Notes under the pieces: model-generated
Told to the model about the DNA's origin: nothing
Databases searched by the model: none
What the model saw: only the letters and a program-made list of their open reading frames with translations
Translations under genes and position numbers: made by a program
In this document: piece by piece, positions 22,653 to 62,585 of the stretch
Position numbering within the stretch: position 1 is the stretch's first letter
Layout: every line of letters starts with the position of its first letter
NCBI GenBank assembly: GCA_032716605.1
Contig: CM064518.1
Coordinates: 47,595,774-47,659,773, forward strand
Direction: 5' to 3'
Source: Paralithodes platypus
Taxonomy: Eukaryota > Arthropoda > Malacostraca > Decapoda > Lithodidae
DNA length: 64,000 nucleotides

Positions 22653-23600
22653 AGTGAGAGACGTCAGGTTACGTAAATTAACAGCACTGTTCGGCTGTCG
22701 GAGATGAAGAGGAACGGGTCTGGGGGGAGGGTCATGAGAATGTAGGGAGTTTCGACGTGGACGGTGGGGGGACAGATTAGAGGATAGGTCATGGAGGATA
22801 GTAGCTACCTTGGAGTGTGAAAGATCTGAACGTGACTTTAAGTGAAAAGCGCATAAGCATGAAGAGTTATGAGAGGCGGTGTTATCAGGGGTTGGTAAAC
22901 GTCGGTCCCGGAGAAAGGAGCGTATCAACGCAGCAACAGTGGATTTAGTGCAGGTAGGCGTCCGGCGATACTCACGCACAAAGCAGTCATGACAGCCGCA
23001 GTGGGATGCATGGGAGCCCGAGGTGGTAGCATTGATAGGTGCGTGAGGTCGAGGACGAGTAGGCAGAGGGGACGCAGGCGTAGAGGGGGTGTGGAGTGAG
23101 GGAGGCTGGGACGGAGAACCCATATCAGAGCGGAAGATGCGAGAGCGAGGAAGGACACGTTGAGGTTTGGGAGGCATAGGTCGGGCTGTGAGGGTCTTAC
23201 GTTTTACGGAGGGAGATTGACGATCTGAGGAGGGAGAATGTAGAGCATCAGATCGGCGTTTACTGGTGGAGGGGGTAGAATCCATGATATCGTCAACATC
23301 GGTAGAGGGAGCCGGGGCAAGGATTGAAGATCAGTTACGGGTGAAGGGGACGCGGATGCTTTTGGGGTGGAGGCTTCATGGACAGGGGGAGGGGTATTCA
23401 GTGCATGAAATCGGTTGGAGAGGGGAACAGTGGCTGTACTAGGAAGGGGTGAATCCAACACAGCATCACTGTCCTCACGTCGTCGACTACCGGGAGAAAC
23501 GTCAGTTGTAGGTGCACGAAGTCTAGCACTATAAGTCATATTTCTAGAGGGATCTTTAACATCAACATATAACATAACATGTAAACAACAAGCAAACACT
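22650..23600 (-). pseudogene. LINE ORF1, C-terminal part
   Basis: Proline/serine/arginine-rich protein: STSKRRSDALHSPSSDRQSP, then a Cys/His cluster SHASHCGCHDCFVREYRR, then RSFLRDRRLPTP and SSCLCAFHLKSRSDL. It is consistent with a nucleic-acid-binding ORF1 of this LINE. It is in two overlapping frames (22650-23285 and 23204-23608), so at least one frameshift is present. Confidence 0.75.
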
Positions 23601-26157
23601 CTCATCAATCACTTCTCACATGTCAGCCACCTAAAACCTCACAAAGACGACCGACGTGTCATCCGACGTAAGAGACAATTCCCCACAGACCCTGACTATA
23701 CACCCTTCACCAATCACCAGACAAAGCATATCATCAACAATCTCAAGCACTCACCCGCCTGTGGCCTAGACAACATAAGCAACATACACCTCAGACACCT
23801 GGGACCACAAGGCATACAAGCACTCACTAACATATCAAGCTACAGCTATTCACACAACACAATACCAGACATTTGGAAGCATGGTATCATCATCACATTC
23901 CCCAAACCCAACAAAGACCCCACGCTACCCTCCTCGCACCGCCCCATCACACTCCTTTGCTCCCCCTCTAAAGTCATGGAACGCCTAGTATTACAACTAA
24001 TTACACCTGACCTACCCCTAGCTCCAACACAACATGGCTTTAGGCCACTGCACTCCACAAACACTCTTCTCACAGACCTTACACAAAGAGCTTTCGACGG
24101 CATCAACTCAGCTAGACCACCACACAGATCACTATTAGCCACACTCGACATTAGTAAAGCCTTCGATGCCATCCCCCACCACAACCTAACAAACAAAATC
24201 TACAACACAAACATGCACAACAACACAAAACGGTGGCTGGCCAACTTCCTAGCAGGCAGATGTGCACACGTATCTTTTGCCGGTCAGTCATCTAAAATCA
24301 GAAACTTTCCAAACGGAGTCCCACAAGGATCGTCCTATCGCCCGCACTCTTCAATCTGTACATGCACGATATAACTACACCCAATACGCCCCAAATAAAC
24401 TTAGCCTCCTATGCAGATGACATAACACTCACATGCACACACCATGACCCAAAAAGAGCAACAGATCTTCAACCCTATTTCAACACACTACATGGCTGGT
24501 GCACTACAAACAGACTTAATCTAGCCCCAGCCAAATCCACCGCAACCCTGCTCACAAGTTGGACAGGAGAACACGAATACATCCCTCAACTCACCATAAA
24601 CAACACACCCCTAACACATACACACACACCCAAAATCCTAGGAGTAACATATGATACTCATATGACATTCAAACAGCACACCACAAACATTAAAAAGAAA
24701 CTGACACCCAGACTTAACGGCCCTCAGGTCACTTGCTCACACAAAATTTGGACACAACAAAGACACTACCACCACAGTTTTTTTTTTTTTTTTTTTTTTT
24801 TTTAAGAGACAATGAACGGAGGAAGGAAAAACACAGATAAAACAAAAAGGTCCATGTGCCTAAAGGCATCCTCCATTCATAAAATGTTTGTAACAACTGG
24901 ATTTAAACATTTGTAAATTGTAAGTTTGTGGAAAGCAATTCGAGGGAAGTGAATTCCAAAGAGTAGTAGCTCTGGGGATAAATTAATTCTGATAAGCAGA
25001 AGTTCTGCATTGTGGAGGAGAAAGTGTAAATTCATGGGCGCTCTCAGCTGCCCTAGTTCTACGGGGAAAGATGTGGAGAGGCGGCACAATTGAAGCAAGT
25101 TCCTCGGAACAATTGCTGTGAAAATATCTGTAGAATAATGCAAGGGATGCAACGTTTCTTCGTATGGATAATGTAGGAAGGTCCTGTGTGATTGCAGGGT
25201 TATTGATTAATCTAATAGCTTTATTTTGAATTTTGTCCAACTGCCTCAATGCAACCACTCCACTTCCACCCCACAGAGGTGAACAGTAATCCATCTGAGA
25301 ACGCACATGACTTTTATATATTACGGCCAACTGCTCGTCAGTGAAGAATTCTCGAACTCTGTACAGGAGTCCCAGTTTATAAACAATGCATAAGATCAGT
25401 GTTGGAATACGCAAGCCCAGCCTGGGCTTCTAACCTAGCTGAAACACATCATAAGACCTTACAGACTATTCAAAACAAAGCCCTGAAGATCATTACAGGC
25501 TGCACAGCTACTGCACCCACAGATCACCTACATCAAGAAACCAAAATCCTCAAAGTCAAAGACCATCTGGACATGAGAGGCACTCAATTCCTGGCAGCAG
25601 CCTCCACGAACCAAGACCACCCACTAAACTACATGGCAACACACCCACAGACACCAAGAAATATCAAAACAACACCCAGCACACGGTATCACACACAATT
25701 ATTGTCCTCTCTCCCTCCCTGCCCACCCCGAACTAACTTCCAGAAGCACATCCATACTCACATCTCTCACCGATCCATCCACTCACTCACAGACAACACG
25801 CAGCTGCATGCACGACCTCCCGAAATCCATCCTTCTGAATCCTCCCTTCCTCGCGAGGACAGAGTCCACCTGGCCAGGCTGAGATGCGGACACCATCCAG
25901 CTCTCCTGAGCTATCAGAAGAGACTGGATGACTCCGTTGTCGACGCCTGCCCGGGATGAAACACAGCACCCCATACCATTAAACACATCATAGAAGACTG
26001 CATTTCACACAACCACTTACGCCAACAACACAATCTACACTCAATGAGAGCTCTGTGGGAAAGCCCGATCGTGGCCATGGCCTTTCTCAGGGACTCGGGG
26101 CTGTTCGGCCAGGCAGCTTAGGGAACAACAACAACAACAACCAGTCTCACGGAACGA
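23590..26157 (+). mobile_element. Plus-strand LINE inserted in ORF1 of the I/Nimb LINE
   Basis: A 5'-truncated non-LTR element. RT segments: KHGIIITFPKPNKDPTLPSS, RPITLLCSPSKVMERLV, TQHGFRPLHSTNTLL, TLDISKAFDAIPHHNL (motif A), PNGVPQGSS (B, then frameshift), NLASYADDITLT (C), LGVTYDTHMTFKQH. The C-terminus is at 25399-25959 after a nested insertion (24780-25384). The 3' end GGGGCTGTTCGGCCAGGCAG plus (AAC)n at 26100-26157 is the same tail carried by the 0.5-kb SINE. Jockey/CR1-like superfamily. Confidence 0.88.
24780..25384 (-). pseudogene. LINE C-terminal copy with poly(A), nested
   Basis: On the plus strand it starts with 23 T, i.e. a minus-strand poly(A) tail. The minus frame 24983-25414 encodes FFTDEQLAVIYKSHVRSQMD, YCSPLWGG, ALRQLDKIQNKAIRLI, and LSIRRNVASLALFYRYFHSN, a CR1-like ORF2 C-terminus. 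A nearly identical shorter copy is at 33715-34070 in RPB1 intron 12. It splits the plus-strand LINE; the host reads on at 25385. Confidence 0.9.
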
Positions 26158-26899
26158 TAAGTCCGAAGTTGCATGCGTCGAGAGGAGGAGGTTCTCTAAC
26201 TTAGTCCCCGAGATGTAGGAAGCCGGTCGTATGACGAGGAAACGCGGCCAGTCATCATCGCCAAAAAGTGAATCGAAGTGCCGGAGGGTGGCATTGGGGT
26301 CAAACTGACGCCGAGGTTTCCGCTGATGTTGGGGGCCGGAATGAGGCATATGAGGCTCCAGAGTTGCAACGAGTGAGGTGGAGGTAGTGGCTGAACTAAC
26401 AATCGGTTGAAATGGTGGAGAAACAGTGTCGATGGGAGGTGAAGGGTCACCAACACTGGTGTCACTCTGCAGGTGGTCAGTGGAAACTGTAAGTCGGTTA
26501 ACGGGTAGTGCTGAGGAGCAGGGCGTGTCAAGAGAAACCGGCACGCCAAGGTCCATGGTTTGAACAGGAGACTTAATACAAGGAGGGTCTCCCTTATCTT
26601 GGGAGAGGGGAGGGACATTTAAATCATGAGCGGCAGGTGTAGTTGGGCTCTGTGGAGAGTCGATGTGAACAGGGGCCATTGTAGGGTCCACAGATGGAGG
26701 ACGGGAATCCTTAGTCGTAGAAACAGGTAATTTAGTATCAGAGCGCGAGAGCATCAGACTCGGAACAACTCTGAGGGGAGGTGTCCAAGGTGGTAGAGGG
26801 CAGAGGAAGGCCAGATGGAGAGTCCAGGGGAATCCAAAGGTCAAGTACTGGGGGTGCCAAAGCTGGATCCTGGGGAGGAAGTTTGCATGGCTGATCCAT
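26157..26899 (-). pseudogene. LINE ORF1, N-terminal part
   Basis: ATG at 26899 opens MDQPCKLPPQDPALAPPV; the frame shifts near 26745 into a long frame rich in Pro/Ser/Thr that ends FDSLFGDDDWPRFLVIRPAS and GTKLENLLLSTHATSDLSF. The W-RFLVI segment is the start of the RNA-binding part of I-group ORF1 proteins. It is cut off by the plus-strand LINE at 26157. Confidence 0.8.
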
Positions 26900-27672
26900 G
26901 ATGACCCTAGTTGTTTTTACTATTCTATTTTCATTTTATCGGAAAACAAAAAAGAAAGAAAAACATAACCGAGGGGAAAAAAAGAAAGAAAAAGAAAAAG
27001 AAAAATAGGAAACAAAACAATAAATAAAGAACATACCAGAAGGGCCAACAGAGAACCCTCCGTCGTGAGTCAGGGAGCCCCAGCCTCTATACCGGTGGCG
27101 CAAACAGAGGCAGGTCTCTAGGGGGCTCATCCTCATACCCTACCCCACTAGACTAGGGGGGATAGCACCAAAACGCACAGAGAGGCCAAGCTTAGGCAAA
27201 ACCGCTATACTGGGACCGAGGGCAAAGTTAATTGCAATCATCCCCAATCTGTGCGTAATGGAGGGCAGCCGGACAGAAGCCAGGAAACCCACCAGGAAGG
27301 GAAAACGGACCCCTGGAACCGAGACCGGTCCCCACTGATGGGCGACCCCAGGGGCATCAACGTCGCCGCTCCCGGGACCAGCCCCCTCGGGCGGTGAGCT
27401 AGACCGCCACGGCCCCTGTAAACGGAGAGGAGCCAGGACTTCAGACTCAGCAAGGGAAGGCTCTCGAGCCTAGCCGGCACAATTTAGGTAAAATATGGAG
27501 GAAATCCTCCGCAAAATTAAAACCAAAAATGGGAACACGAAAAACGTCGTCACCGGGAGGGCACTTTGTCCACGACGCCGATTGAATCCCTACCCTAAAG
27601 AGAGTGACACCAACGACCCCGCTTCAAGCCCCGCCACCACGACAAGGTGGCTCCCCATTGGCGGGGCTTAGG
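26900..27672 (-). other. 5' UTR of the I/Nimb LINE with strong 5' hairpin
   Basis: GC-rich leader with no long frame. The first 45 nt (27670 down to 27625) fold into a stem: AAGCCCC pairs with GGGGCTT and, stacked on its 3' side, GCCACC pairs with GGTGGC around TTGTCGT. Structured 5' ends are common in LINE RNAs. I do not see enough to call a ribozyme. Confidence 0.65.
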
Positions 27673-27715
27673 GACTCGGGTTTGTTCGGCCAGGCAGCCT
27701 ATGGAACAACAAACC
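27673..27715 (+). mobile_element. Tail-only copy of the AAC-ended LINE/SINE family
   Basis: GTTCGGCCAGGCAGCCTATG plus AACAAC, abutting the 5' end of the I/Nimb LINE. Confidence 0.75.
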
Positions 27716-28404
27716 AAAACAGGAACGACAAAAGGTAAGGTAAAATCTATGTGGCTTTCGTTTTTAGAATTAAGAATACTTGTTACATTTTAGTAGGCCT
27801 AGTTAAAATAATAAATAGGCAAAAAGGTGATTTTGGAAGGTGTCCACCATAGATAAATTTCCCAACAAGATATGTTCCGTTATTCCAAGGAAGCAAGGTC
27901 TTGTTTCGCCCATAAACTTGGGAATTATAAGGATGAACTGTACTGTAATCAATTTAGTAATTACAGATAATCAACTACCCCCCCCCCCCCCCCACTCCAA
28001 ATTAACCACAAGTGTTCAAATATATCGCAGGGAAATGATAGGCAACAGCTTTGGTATTTTATTTATTAATCAAAACGTTATGATACATGCATATAAATAA
28101 TAGGCTACGAGTACCATCATATCCACCAGTACATCCTTATAGCGAGTGTTAAATGATAAACGTAAATCAAATAATGTGCACGAGTTTGTTACATCTACCA
28201 TATACTGATTCTGTAATCGGTTATACTGAAGCCTCAATATATCTATAGGAATATATATCATGTATCATAAGATTATTGCCACATTATGTTCACACAATAA
28301 TGGTAGTGTAACATACTGTGTGTAGAGACAAACCATAAACCATCCTTAGAGACACTCAGTTGTGATTTGTTTTTAGTGGGGATAGAGTGAAAGTTGTTTA
28401 CATG
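27716..28404. other. Unassigned AT-rich sequence
   Basis: No gene seen. Contains a C-run (27979-27994). Confidence 0.4.
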
Positions 28405-28515
28405 TCTATATGCAGACGATGTAGTCTTGTTGGCGGAAAATGTGGAAATGCTTTAGAGAGCGGTCGCCGACTTCAACAGGGTATGTGAAAAGAAGTTAAA
28501 GGGCAATGTAGGGAA
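28405..28515 (+). pseudogene. RTE-type RT catalytic-motif fragment
   Basis: Reads CLYADDVVLLAENVEML, a stop, then RAVADFNRVCEKKLKGNV: motif C (YADD) and following helix of an RTE/CR1-like RT. About 37 codons survive. Confidence 0.75.
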
Positions 28516-28519
28516 ATAA

Positions 28520-28609
28520 TTAACACTCCGTTCTTAACAATAATCATTAACTACAAACCCCAATGCACTTGAATAAACTAATGAAAGCATATGGTCCTCC
28601 CGGGTAATG

Positions 28610-28640
<31 letters not shown>

Positions 28641-29879
28641 TGAATGAAACCATAGACTTTAAACCACCTATGGTATGGGAGAAGAAAGTGTATGTATGTA
28701 AATACTCCAAGCACACACCCCATAGCTGGGGGTCGCCGACTCGAGACAGAGCCCAAACTGAAACAACATTTAAAGTTCCATTTCTTAGGGTCTAGGTTCA
28801 CTTTCGCATTCCCTCGCCCTTTCTCTGTCTCGTGTAGTAGGTGAAAAGGGAGGAGGATTCCTAGCACGTGCTCCCAGAAAAAGAAAGTGGAAAAACAAAA
28901 CTTTGCTGTAGTGGAAAGAGCATTCAGGCATGGGCAAAGGAAGCACGTCTTGACAAAGTAGCCTACAAGTATTTCTGCCGTGGCTATACTTTAGCAGGGG
29001 TTTTCCAGAAGGAAGAAAGGCATCAGAGATGATTATTGTTATTTCATATTTGTGCATATCAAGAGAAATTACAATATACTGCATATAGCAAGTAATGGCT
29101 ATATTTGCCATATAAAAAATTCCATACTACGGACTAATTCAAAAGAGGAATAAATAATTATTATATTTCAATAATAGTATTGTAAACTGTATATTGCAAG
29201 GCCTTTTCATTGAAATATACATAATATAAAAAACACCATAAACTAACCAAGAGCTACTTCTGTATTGGATATATAAAAAAACAAAGCTATAACACATTTC
29301 ATATTACAGTAACTTTTGTATCTATAATATACCATACAATAAATTGATAATAGGAGTTTCCTTTACAAACTTACACAACCAAAACTTTCACATCTAGTGC
29401 TCCTGACAAGATCTGCCCTTCTATTATACAAAATTGTGTACATTAAAAAAAAGAAAAAAAAAAGGAATATTAAGTATCAATGGCATGTATTAACTTGGAC
29501 CCAAACTTAAAGAAATGCATAATGTATCCCATGATACAAGACCCTAGACGTTAAATCAGTAAATTATGCGGGTCACCTTCCTCTATAACTTGGTTATATG
29601 GTCATAGCAATAAAGAAAGGTGAAAAATACACATTAAGCCGGAGTAACACGAGCCCTTTTTCGAACAATTATGGTCAGGAAGCTTAACAAAAATTACACT
29701 TTATCAGAATTCATCAGCCTAACATAATCCACCTTCAGTCTAGTTACCGATACCAGTGCGAAAAAGTCCCGAAATTATACGAGAAAAAACTTGCTCATGG
29801 AAACTTGACGGAAAAAGGTCTCGTGTGACAGCGGCTTTACTTGAGAAAGTATCACATACACACACACATAACATTTTAA
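28520..29879. other. Repeat scraps and unassigned AT-rich sequence
   Basis: A 22-bp A-run at 28617-28640, and a short retroposon fragment at 28690-28765 (CATAGCTGGGGGTCGCCGAC, as at 50955). The remainder, especially 29100-29760, shows nothing recognisable. Confidence 0.45.
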
Positions 29880-30635
29880 GACTGAGTGTTCCACACATAA
29901 GTGCAGTTTCAGTCTCTTGTCAATGGCGGCGATCCAGGCAACCCTGTTAAGGGCTGCTTCACTTGTCAAGTTCTTGGATTTGAGATCGGCGCATATAGTC
30001 CGATCCCAGGTCTTCCTCGGTCCACCCCTTGGTGCAGCTCCCTCCACAATCACAGACCTGCATTTTTTCACCCAATTTTGTTCATCCATTCTCTCCACAT
30101 GTCCATACCATCCCAGTCTACTTGTACGCATCACCTCGCTAATACTCTTTATACCTAAACGTCTCCTCAGCTCAACATTTGTTATTCTATCCTGTAGCCT
30201 GGCCCCACACATCCATCTCACCATTCTCATCTCATTACGCTCCATTCTGTTGACATCCTCTACTTTAACGGCCCATGTTTCGGAGGCATACGTCATTGCA
30301 CTTCTAACACATGAGGCATACACCTTTCCCTTCAGGGGGAGAGGCATTCTTTTCATGGTCAGGATTGGCATCAATTCTCTGAACTTCCCCCAGCCACACC
30401 TAATTCTAGCAACAGTGGCAGCCTCGGCCCCATCACCGGCAGAGATGGTATCTCCTAGGTAACAAAACTTGTTCACCAGCTCCAAAGACTCATTTCCAAA
30501 ATTCACAGCCACAGGATCATCACTTAACACAAGCTCGCCTTTGCACACTACGCACTCAAATTTCTCTATTTCTGACTTATCCTTCGGCAGGGGCCCCTTT
30601 ATTCTACTACAGCGCTTACTCCTTGCACTTAAATC
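29880..30635 (-). pseudogene. RTE-type LINE ORF C-terminal copy
   Basis: The minus frame has KSEIEKFECVVCKGELV (zinc-knuckle-like pair), LVNKFCYLGDTISAGDGAEA, RIRCGWGKFRELMPIL, YASCVRSAMTYASETWAVK, MRMVRWMCGARLQDRITNVE, and SRLGWYGHVERMDEQNWVKK. This is the standard post-RT region of a widespread RTE-like non-LTR family. The catalytic RT is missing. It lies just downstream of RPB1 on the same strand and is not part of it. Confidence 0.9.
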
Positions 30636-31386
30636 ATAGGGTCAATGTTCTGGAAAAATAATATGGTACCAGACTTTTGGAATATAAAATTCTCCAGATT
30701 GGTCATACTGTATATGGTTCTAATGGCCCTCTACAAATGTCTCCATTATTATGTTGTTTTTATGTTTACTAAAAACAACAAACAAATAATACATACTGCC
30801 TGGTCCCTAATAAAGGAATGGCAAATACTACAAACATTATGGCTGATTGGCAATGGGAAGGTATTCCAATACTTTACTAGCTTTAAACAGGAACCAAGAA
30901 AAATATTTAAGACTGTTACAAACTCAAACTCTAGCTTTAATGTAGGTTAAAGGACAATAATCCTAGAAATAAAAGGTTAGCAATTTTCTAGGAAAGGGAA
31001 GGCAATGCCTTACCCAAATTAATCCAGTGATACAGAACTAGGCCAATTTTCAAAGCCGTTTCAAAGACAGATCCAGAGTGATATAGGATAAAATACAAGA
31101 CAAAATACGATCAGATAAACATTGGAATACGATAAGTAGATGAAATATAATAGGTATATAAATTTCTGAAATGAGCTACATATATTCCTGTTGAAGTTAG
31201 ACAGATGTAAGCTGAAATAAGACATTGTTGGTGAACTGAACTAGACACTTATTGAAATAATATGGGCCAAGCATGCTATACTGTGAAACAAGCCTGATGC
31301 ACTGAAAGCAAGACAGCTCACAAAGTAAACGAAAGAAAGGGCTGTTATGACTGGGGATTAGAGGCATCCGTGCTTTCTCTTTTTCC
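30636..31386 (-). other. RPB1 3' UTR / 3' flank
   Basis: No other gene. Possible minus-strand polyadenylation signals are the variants AATATA (31181-31186) and ATTAAA (30936-30941). The nearest canonical AATAAA (30598-30603) falls in the RTE coding remnant. The 3' end of the mRNA cannot be fixed from sequence alone. Confidence 0.45.
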
Positions 31387-59955
<28,569 letters not shown>

Positions 59956-60120
59956 CTTGGCAATGGATGCTCAAGCTGCTCTTGACCACTGTAATAAAAT
60001 TACAATTATAAGTAAATCATATTGCACAATATGGTGAAAGGTTGATGACACCTAAAACTGAAAGTACAGTACCCGGTACCTAATACTAACAATGATTCAA
60101 GCATTATACACATGAATACT
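59956..60120 (-). promoter_or_regulatory. RPB1 proximal 5' flank
   Basis: Only ~165 bp separate the start codon from LINE-derived sequence. No TATA box or GC box is evident. A usable splice acceptor (TTTTATTACAG, AG at 59989-59990) lies 33 nt upstream of the ATG, so a 5' UTR intron is possible. Confidence 0.45.
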
Positions 60121-60585
60121 TGATGACGCTCTGCAGAGCTGGGTGTATCCCAAGACTGGCGGCTCATCAAGGATATTTTTGAGGAAACTGTCCAGTTTGG
60201 TCTTAAACTTTTTTACTGGGCAGTCGGTGAGATTTCTTAGCTCCTTTGGGAGGCAGCTGAATGATCTGTTGATGCTGCAACTGACTCCTAAGAGGGTCTT
60301 TAACTTTTTACTGTTTGGGGTGCCTGGCTGGGTGGTGTCCTCCTTTCACACTGCCGTCCAGCACGGTTGCTATACTGTGGCACTATTCCTGCAGATTCAG
60401 ATGGATTTGGGACCAGTTCCACACATATTGCAATGTAGTTTCTTTTCTTCTTTGTTGAGAATACATATTGAGACTTTTTAGCCTGCTTCTTTCAGTCCTC
60501 TGATTTGGCATGTGCAAGAACGTTGAACTGTTTCCAGAGCCTGAATATCTGCAGCCTTGTGGGGTGACCAGAGCTGACTACAACA

Positions 60586-61294
60586 CAGGAAACCCCCGAT
60601 ATTTTGGACTCTTTTATTCGGAAACCTGTACTTCTCGGAATGGCATCGGCCTCTCGGAGATGTCCCTGTAGATCTCGGCAATTTCCGAGTTGGACGGGAT
60701 TTGTGTCCAGTTTACAGTGTTCTCTCACTCAATTTTAAGTGGTTTTAGGACAAATTCAAGCCTGTGCATTATAACTATTGAGTTAATATAAATTACTATG
60801 TACAGTAGGGTCCCGCATAAAACGTGTTCACATAAAACGAGCGACCTAAAATATTAATATTTAATTTTCGATCAGAACGAATGTTATCACATAAAACGAG
60901 TCCGCCGCCAAAGTGGGGCAAATCCGAGGAGTTTTCATATAGAGCGCCGAAATATCGTACAAAACGTACAAAATATCGTACGCTTTCATATAGAACGCCG
61001 AAATATCGTACGCTCCTGACGGAAATTTACGCTTCCAGTGAACATTGACGATATTGGGCCACCAAAATGCCGTGTTCACATAAAACGCCCTCGTTTATCG
61101 ATCAATTACTCGTTTTATGTGAGATCCTACTGTACTTTACTGTCCCTGACAACATAATAATGTTCGTATTTGTCATATACTGTACAGTATATTGATAAAT
61201 TTCACATGCAATGATGCAATTCGGACATCTTGGAAAATCTGACATTTCGGAAGTGGTCTCCCCCCAATTAGTCCGAGATAACGAGGGTTTACTG
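60586..61294. mobile_element. Tigger/pogo-like MITE copy 2 (hosts a nested MITE)
   Basis: Inverted orientation relative to 44782-45226: CAGGAAACCCCCGATATT at the left, CGAGGGTTTACTG at the right. Flanks are CA on both sides rather than TA. It contains the TA-flanked MITE 60803-61132. Confidence 0.82.
60803..61132. mobile_element. 330-bp TA-flanked MITE nested in a Tigger-like MITE
   Basis: Ends CAGTAGGGTCCCGCATAAAA and, inverted, CAGTAGGATCTCACATAAAA; TA at 60801-60802 and 61133-61134. The undisturbed site in the other Tigger-like copy reads (inverted) ACTATGTACTGTACTGTCC. Confidence 0.9.
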
Positions 61295-61974
61295 CAGTCC
61301 AAGATGGGTTGGACCAAGGCTCTCCAAGTCGCAAGACATTCTTGGTCTCTGGTACAAAATGTTCAGAGTATCCACCCAGCCACCCTGTTTGCCTCTTTTA
61401 AAGTTTCTTCAACATGGTACACTACTGTACTGGAATTTTCCATGCCCACTGAGATGGACACCCAGACATTTGTGCTGGCCTCTATGGTTTGTCCACCCTC
61501 AATATTGAGCCATGTTGATCCTTTTATGTTCTCCAATGGTCCATATCTCATTGAAGGTCATGTTGTTTTCGTTTACCCAGCTATATACAATATCCAGGTT
61601 CATAAGAAAATGAGAGTCTGCAGAAAGCCGATTGGCCCACATAAGGCAGATCCCTCTCACACCCAACCCCAATTACAAGGCCTAATTTTAGGCTCAGCTC
61701 ACTAATATCATGAGGACCAACCTCACCAAAACGGTCAGAGGTCAGAAAACGGGGATCTGCAGAGCACCAAGGTTCTCTTGTAGTTCCGGATGTTATCTGG
61801 GAAGTTCACATTTTTGCTGATATTATGTCATCAGCAAAGGATGAGCAGAGTAGGCTACTATCATCAGAATCAGGAAAAGAAGAAGTCCCAGGACTGAGCC
61901 TTGAGGGACTCCACTTACAACCAGACTATTTTAGCATTGAATATAACCTACTCTGAATGCAGCACTCTCTGGGC

Positions 61975-62475
61975 GGGTGCCCAACCCTGAAAGGGGTTGA
62001 AATAGGGGAGCTATCCCCCAACCAAAGGCGGCTTTCTAGGGCCTTTCCTAGCTGTTGCTGAGAGGATTGGGTTCTAGTCATGTGGTGATGGGCTGGTCTA
62101 TCAGAGTGAGAACTGAGCGATCTCTGCCATACCCATAGCTTACTCTGACTGTGCCTTTTACTTGTATATTTTCTAGATCTCAAGTGACGGCGTCTTTTCC
62201 GTGGATTGACCTCCCAATCTACCAAGATTGGAAGCCAAAGTGTCACATTTTTCCTTTGCCCCTCAACTTTCTCTTCATAATTGCTGAGGGGCACAGGGCC
62301 TTGGGTGGGGCTTTGGCTTTCCGGGTGTTTCCTCACCCTCCTCAGCTCCCCGCCATGGAGTGGCTTCGGTCACTCAGGTTTATTGTGGTCGGCAGGGAGG
62401 GTTGTGTGGGGGGTGCTCGGTTATGGCCTTGGGGCTGTTCGGCCAGGCAGCTTGGGGAACAGCAACAACAACAAC
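61975..62475 (+). mobile_element. 0.5-kb AAC-tailed SINE, full-length copy 2
   Basis: Same structure as 35684-36192 (GGGCGGGTGCCCAACCC to AACAACAACAAC). No clear target duplication. Confidence 0.9.
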
Positions 62476-62585
62476 AACTACAGTAATTTGTTCTCAATAT
62501 TTGAAGGCTATTATGGAATAAGGATGTTAGGTACTTATTACCGAAACTACCACTAATTATTTCTCAATATTTGAAGGCTTATACA

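Larger units (their letters stand above)
18181..27672 (-). mobile_element. I/Nimb-type LINE, nearly full length, interrupted
   Basis: A two-ORF non-LTR retrotransposon on the minus strand. It has a GC-rich 5' UTR (26900-27672), ORF1 (26899 down to about 22650, split by another LINE at about 23600-26155), ORF2 with endonuclease (22652-22046), RT (21470-19348) and RNase H (19100-18270), and a short 3' UTR ending in TAACTAACTAACTGA. A second foreign block of about 600 bp (21462-22070) sits between the two halves of the endonuclease. Endonuclease + RT + RNase H with this order points to the I/Nimb/R1 group. Frameshifts separate RT from RNase H and interrupt ORF1. Confidence 0.88.
60120..61920 (-). 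pseudogene. CR1-like LINE, decayed and twice interrupted
   Basis: The minus strand gives VSGVPQGSVLG (61905 region) and SSFADDIIS-type motif C, then after insertions WSPHKAADIQALETVQRSCT, CQIRGLKEAG (60478-60681) and a stop-filled C-terminus. Interrupted by 60586-61294 and by a CR1 3'-end piece (61600-61790, GTCTGCAGAAAGCCGATTGG). Confidence 0.78.

Noticed and set aside
24780..25384. Inverted-strand host gene inside the plus-strand LINE
   Set aside because: The frame is a typical CR1 ORF2 C-terminus with a poly(A) tail, and a second copy occurs at 33715-34070.
30598..30603. Canonical AATAAA as RPB1 poly(A) signal
   Set aside because: It lies within the coding remnant of an RTE-type LINE (KSEIEKFECVVC region), so its use by RPB1 is not supported without transcript data.
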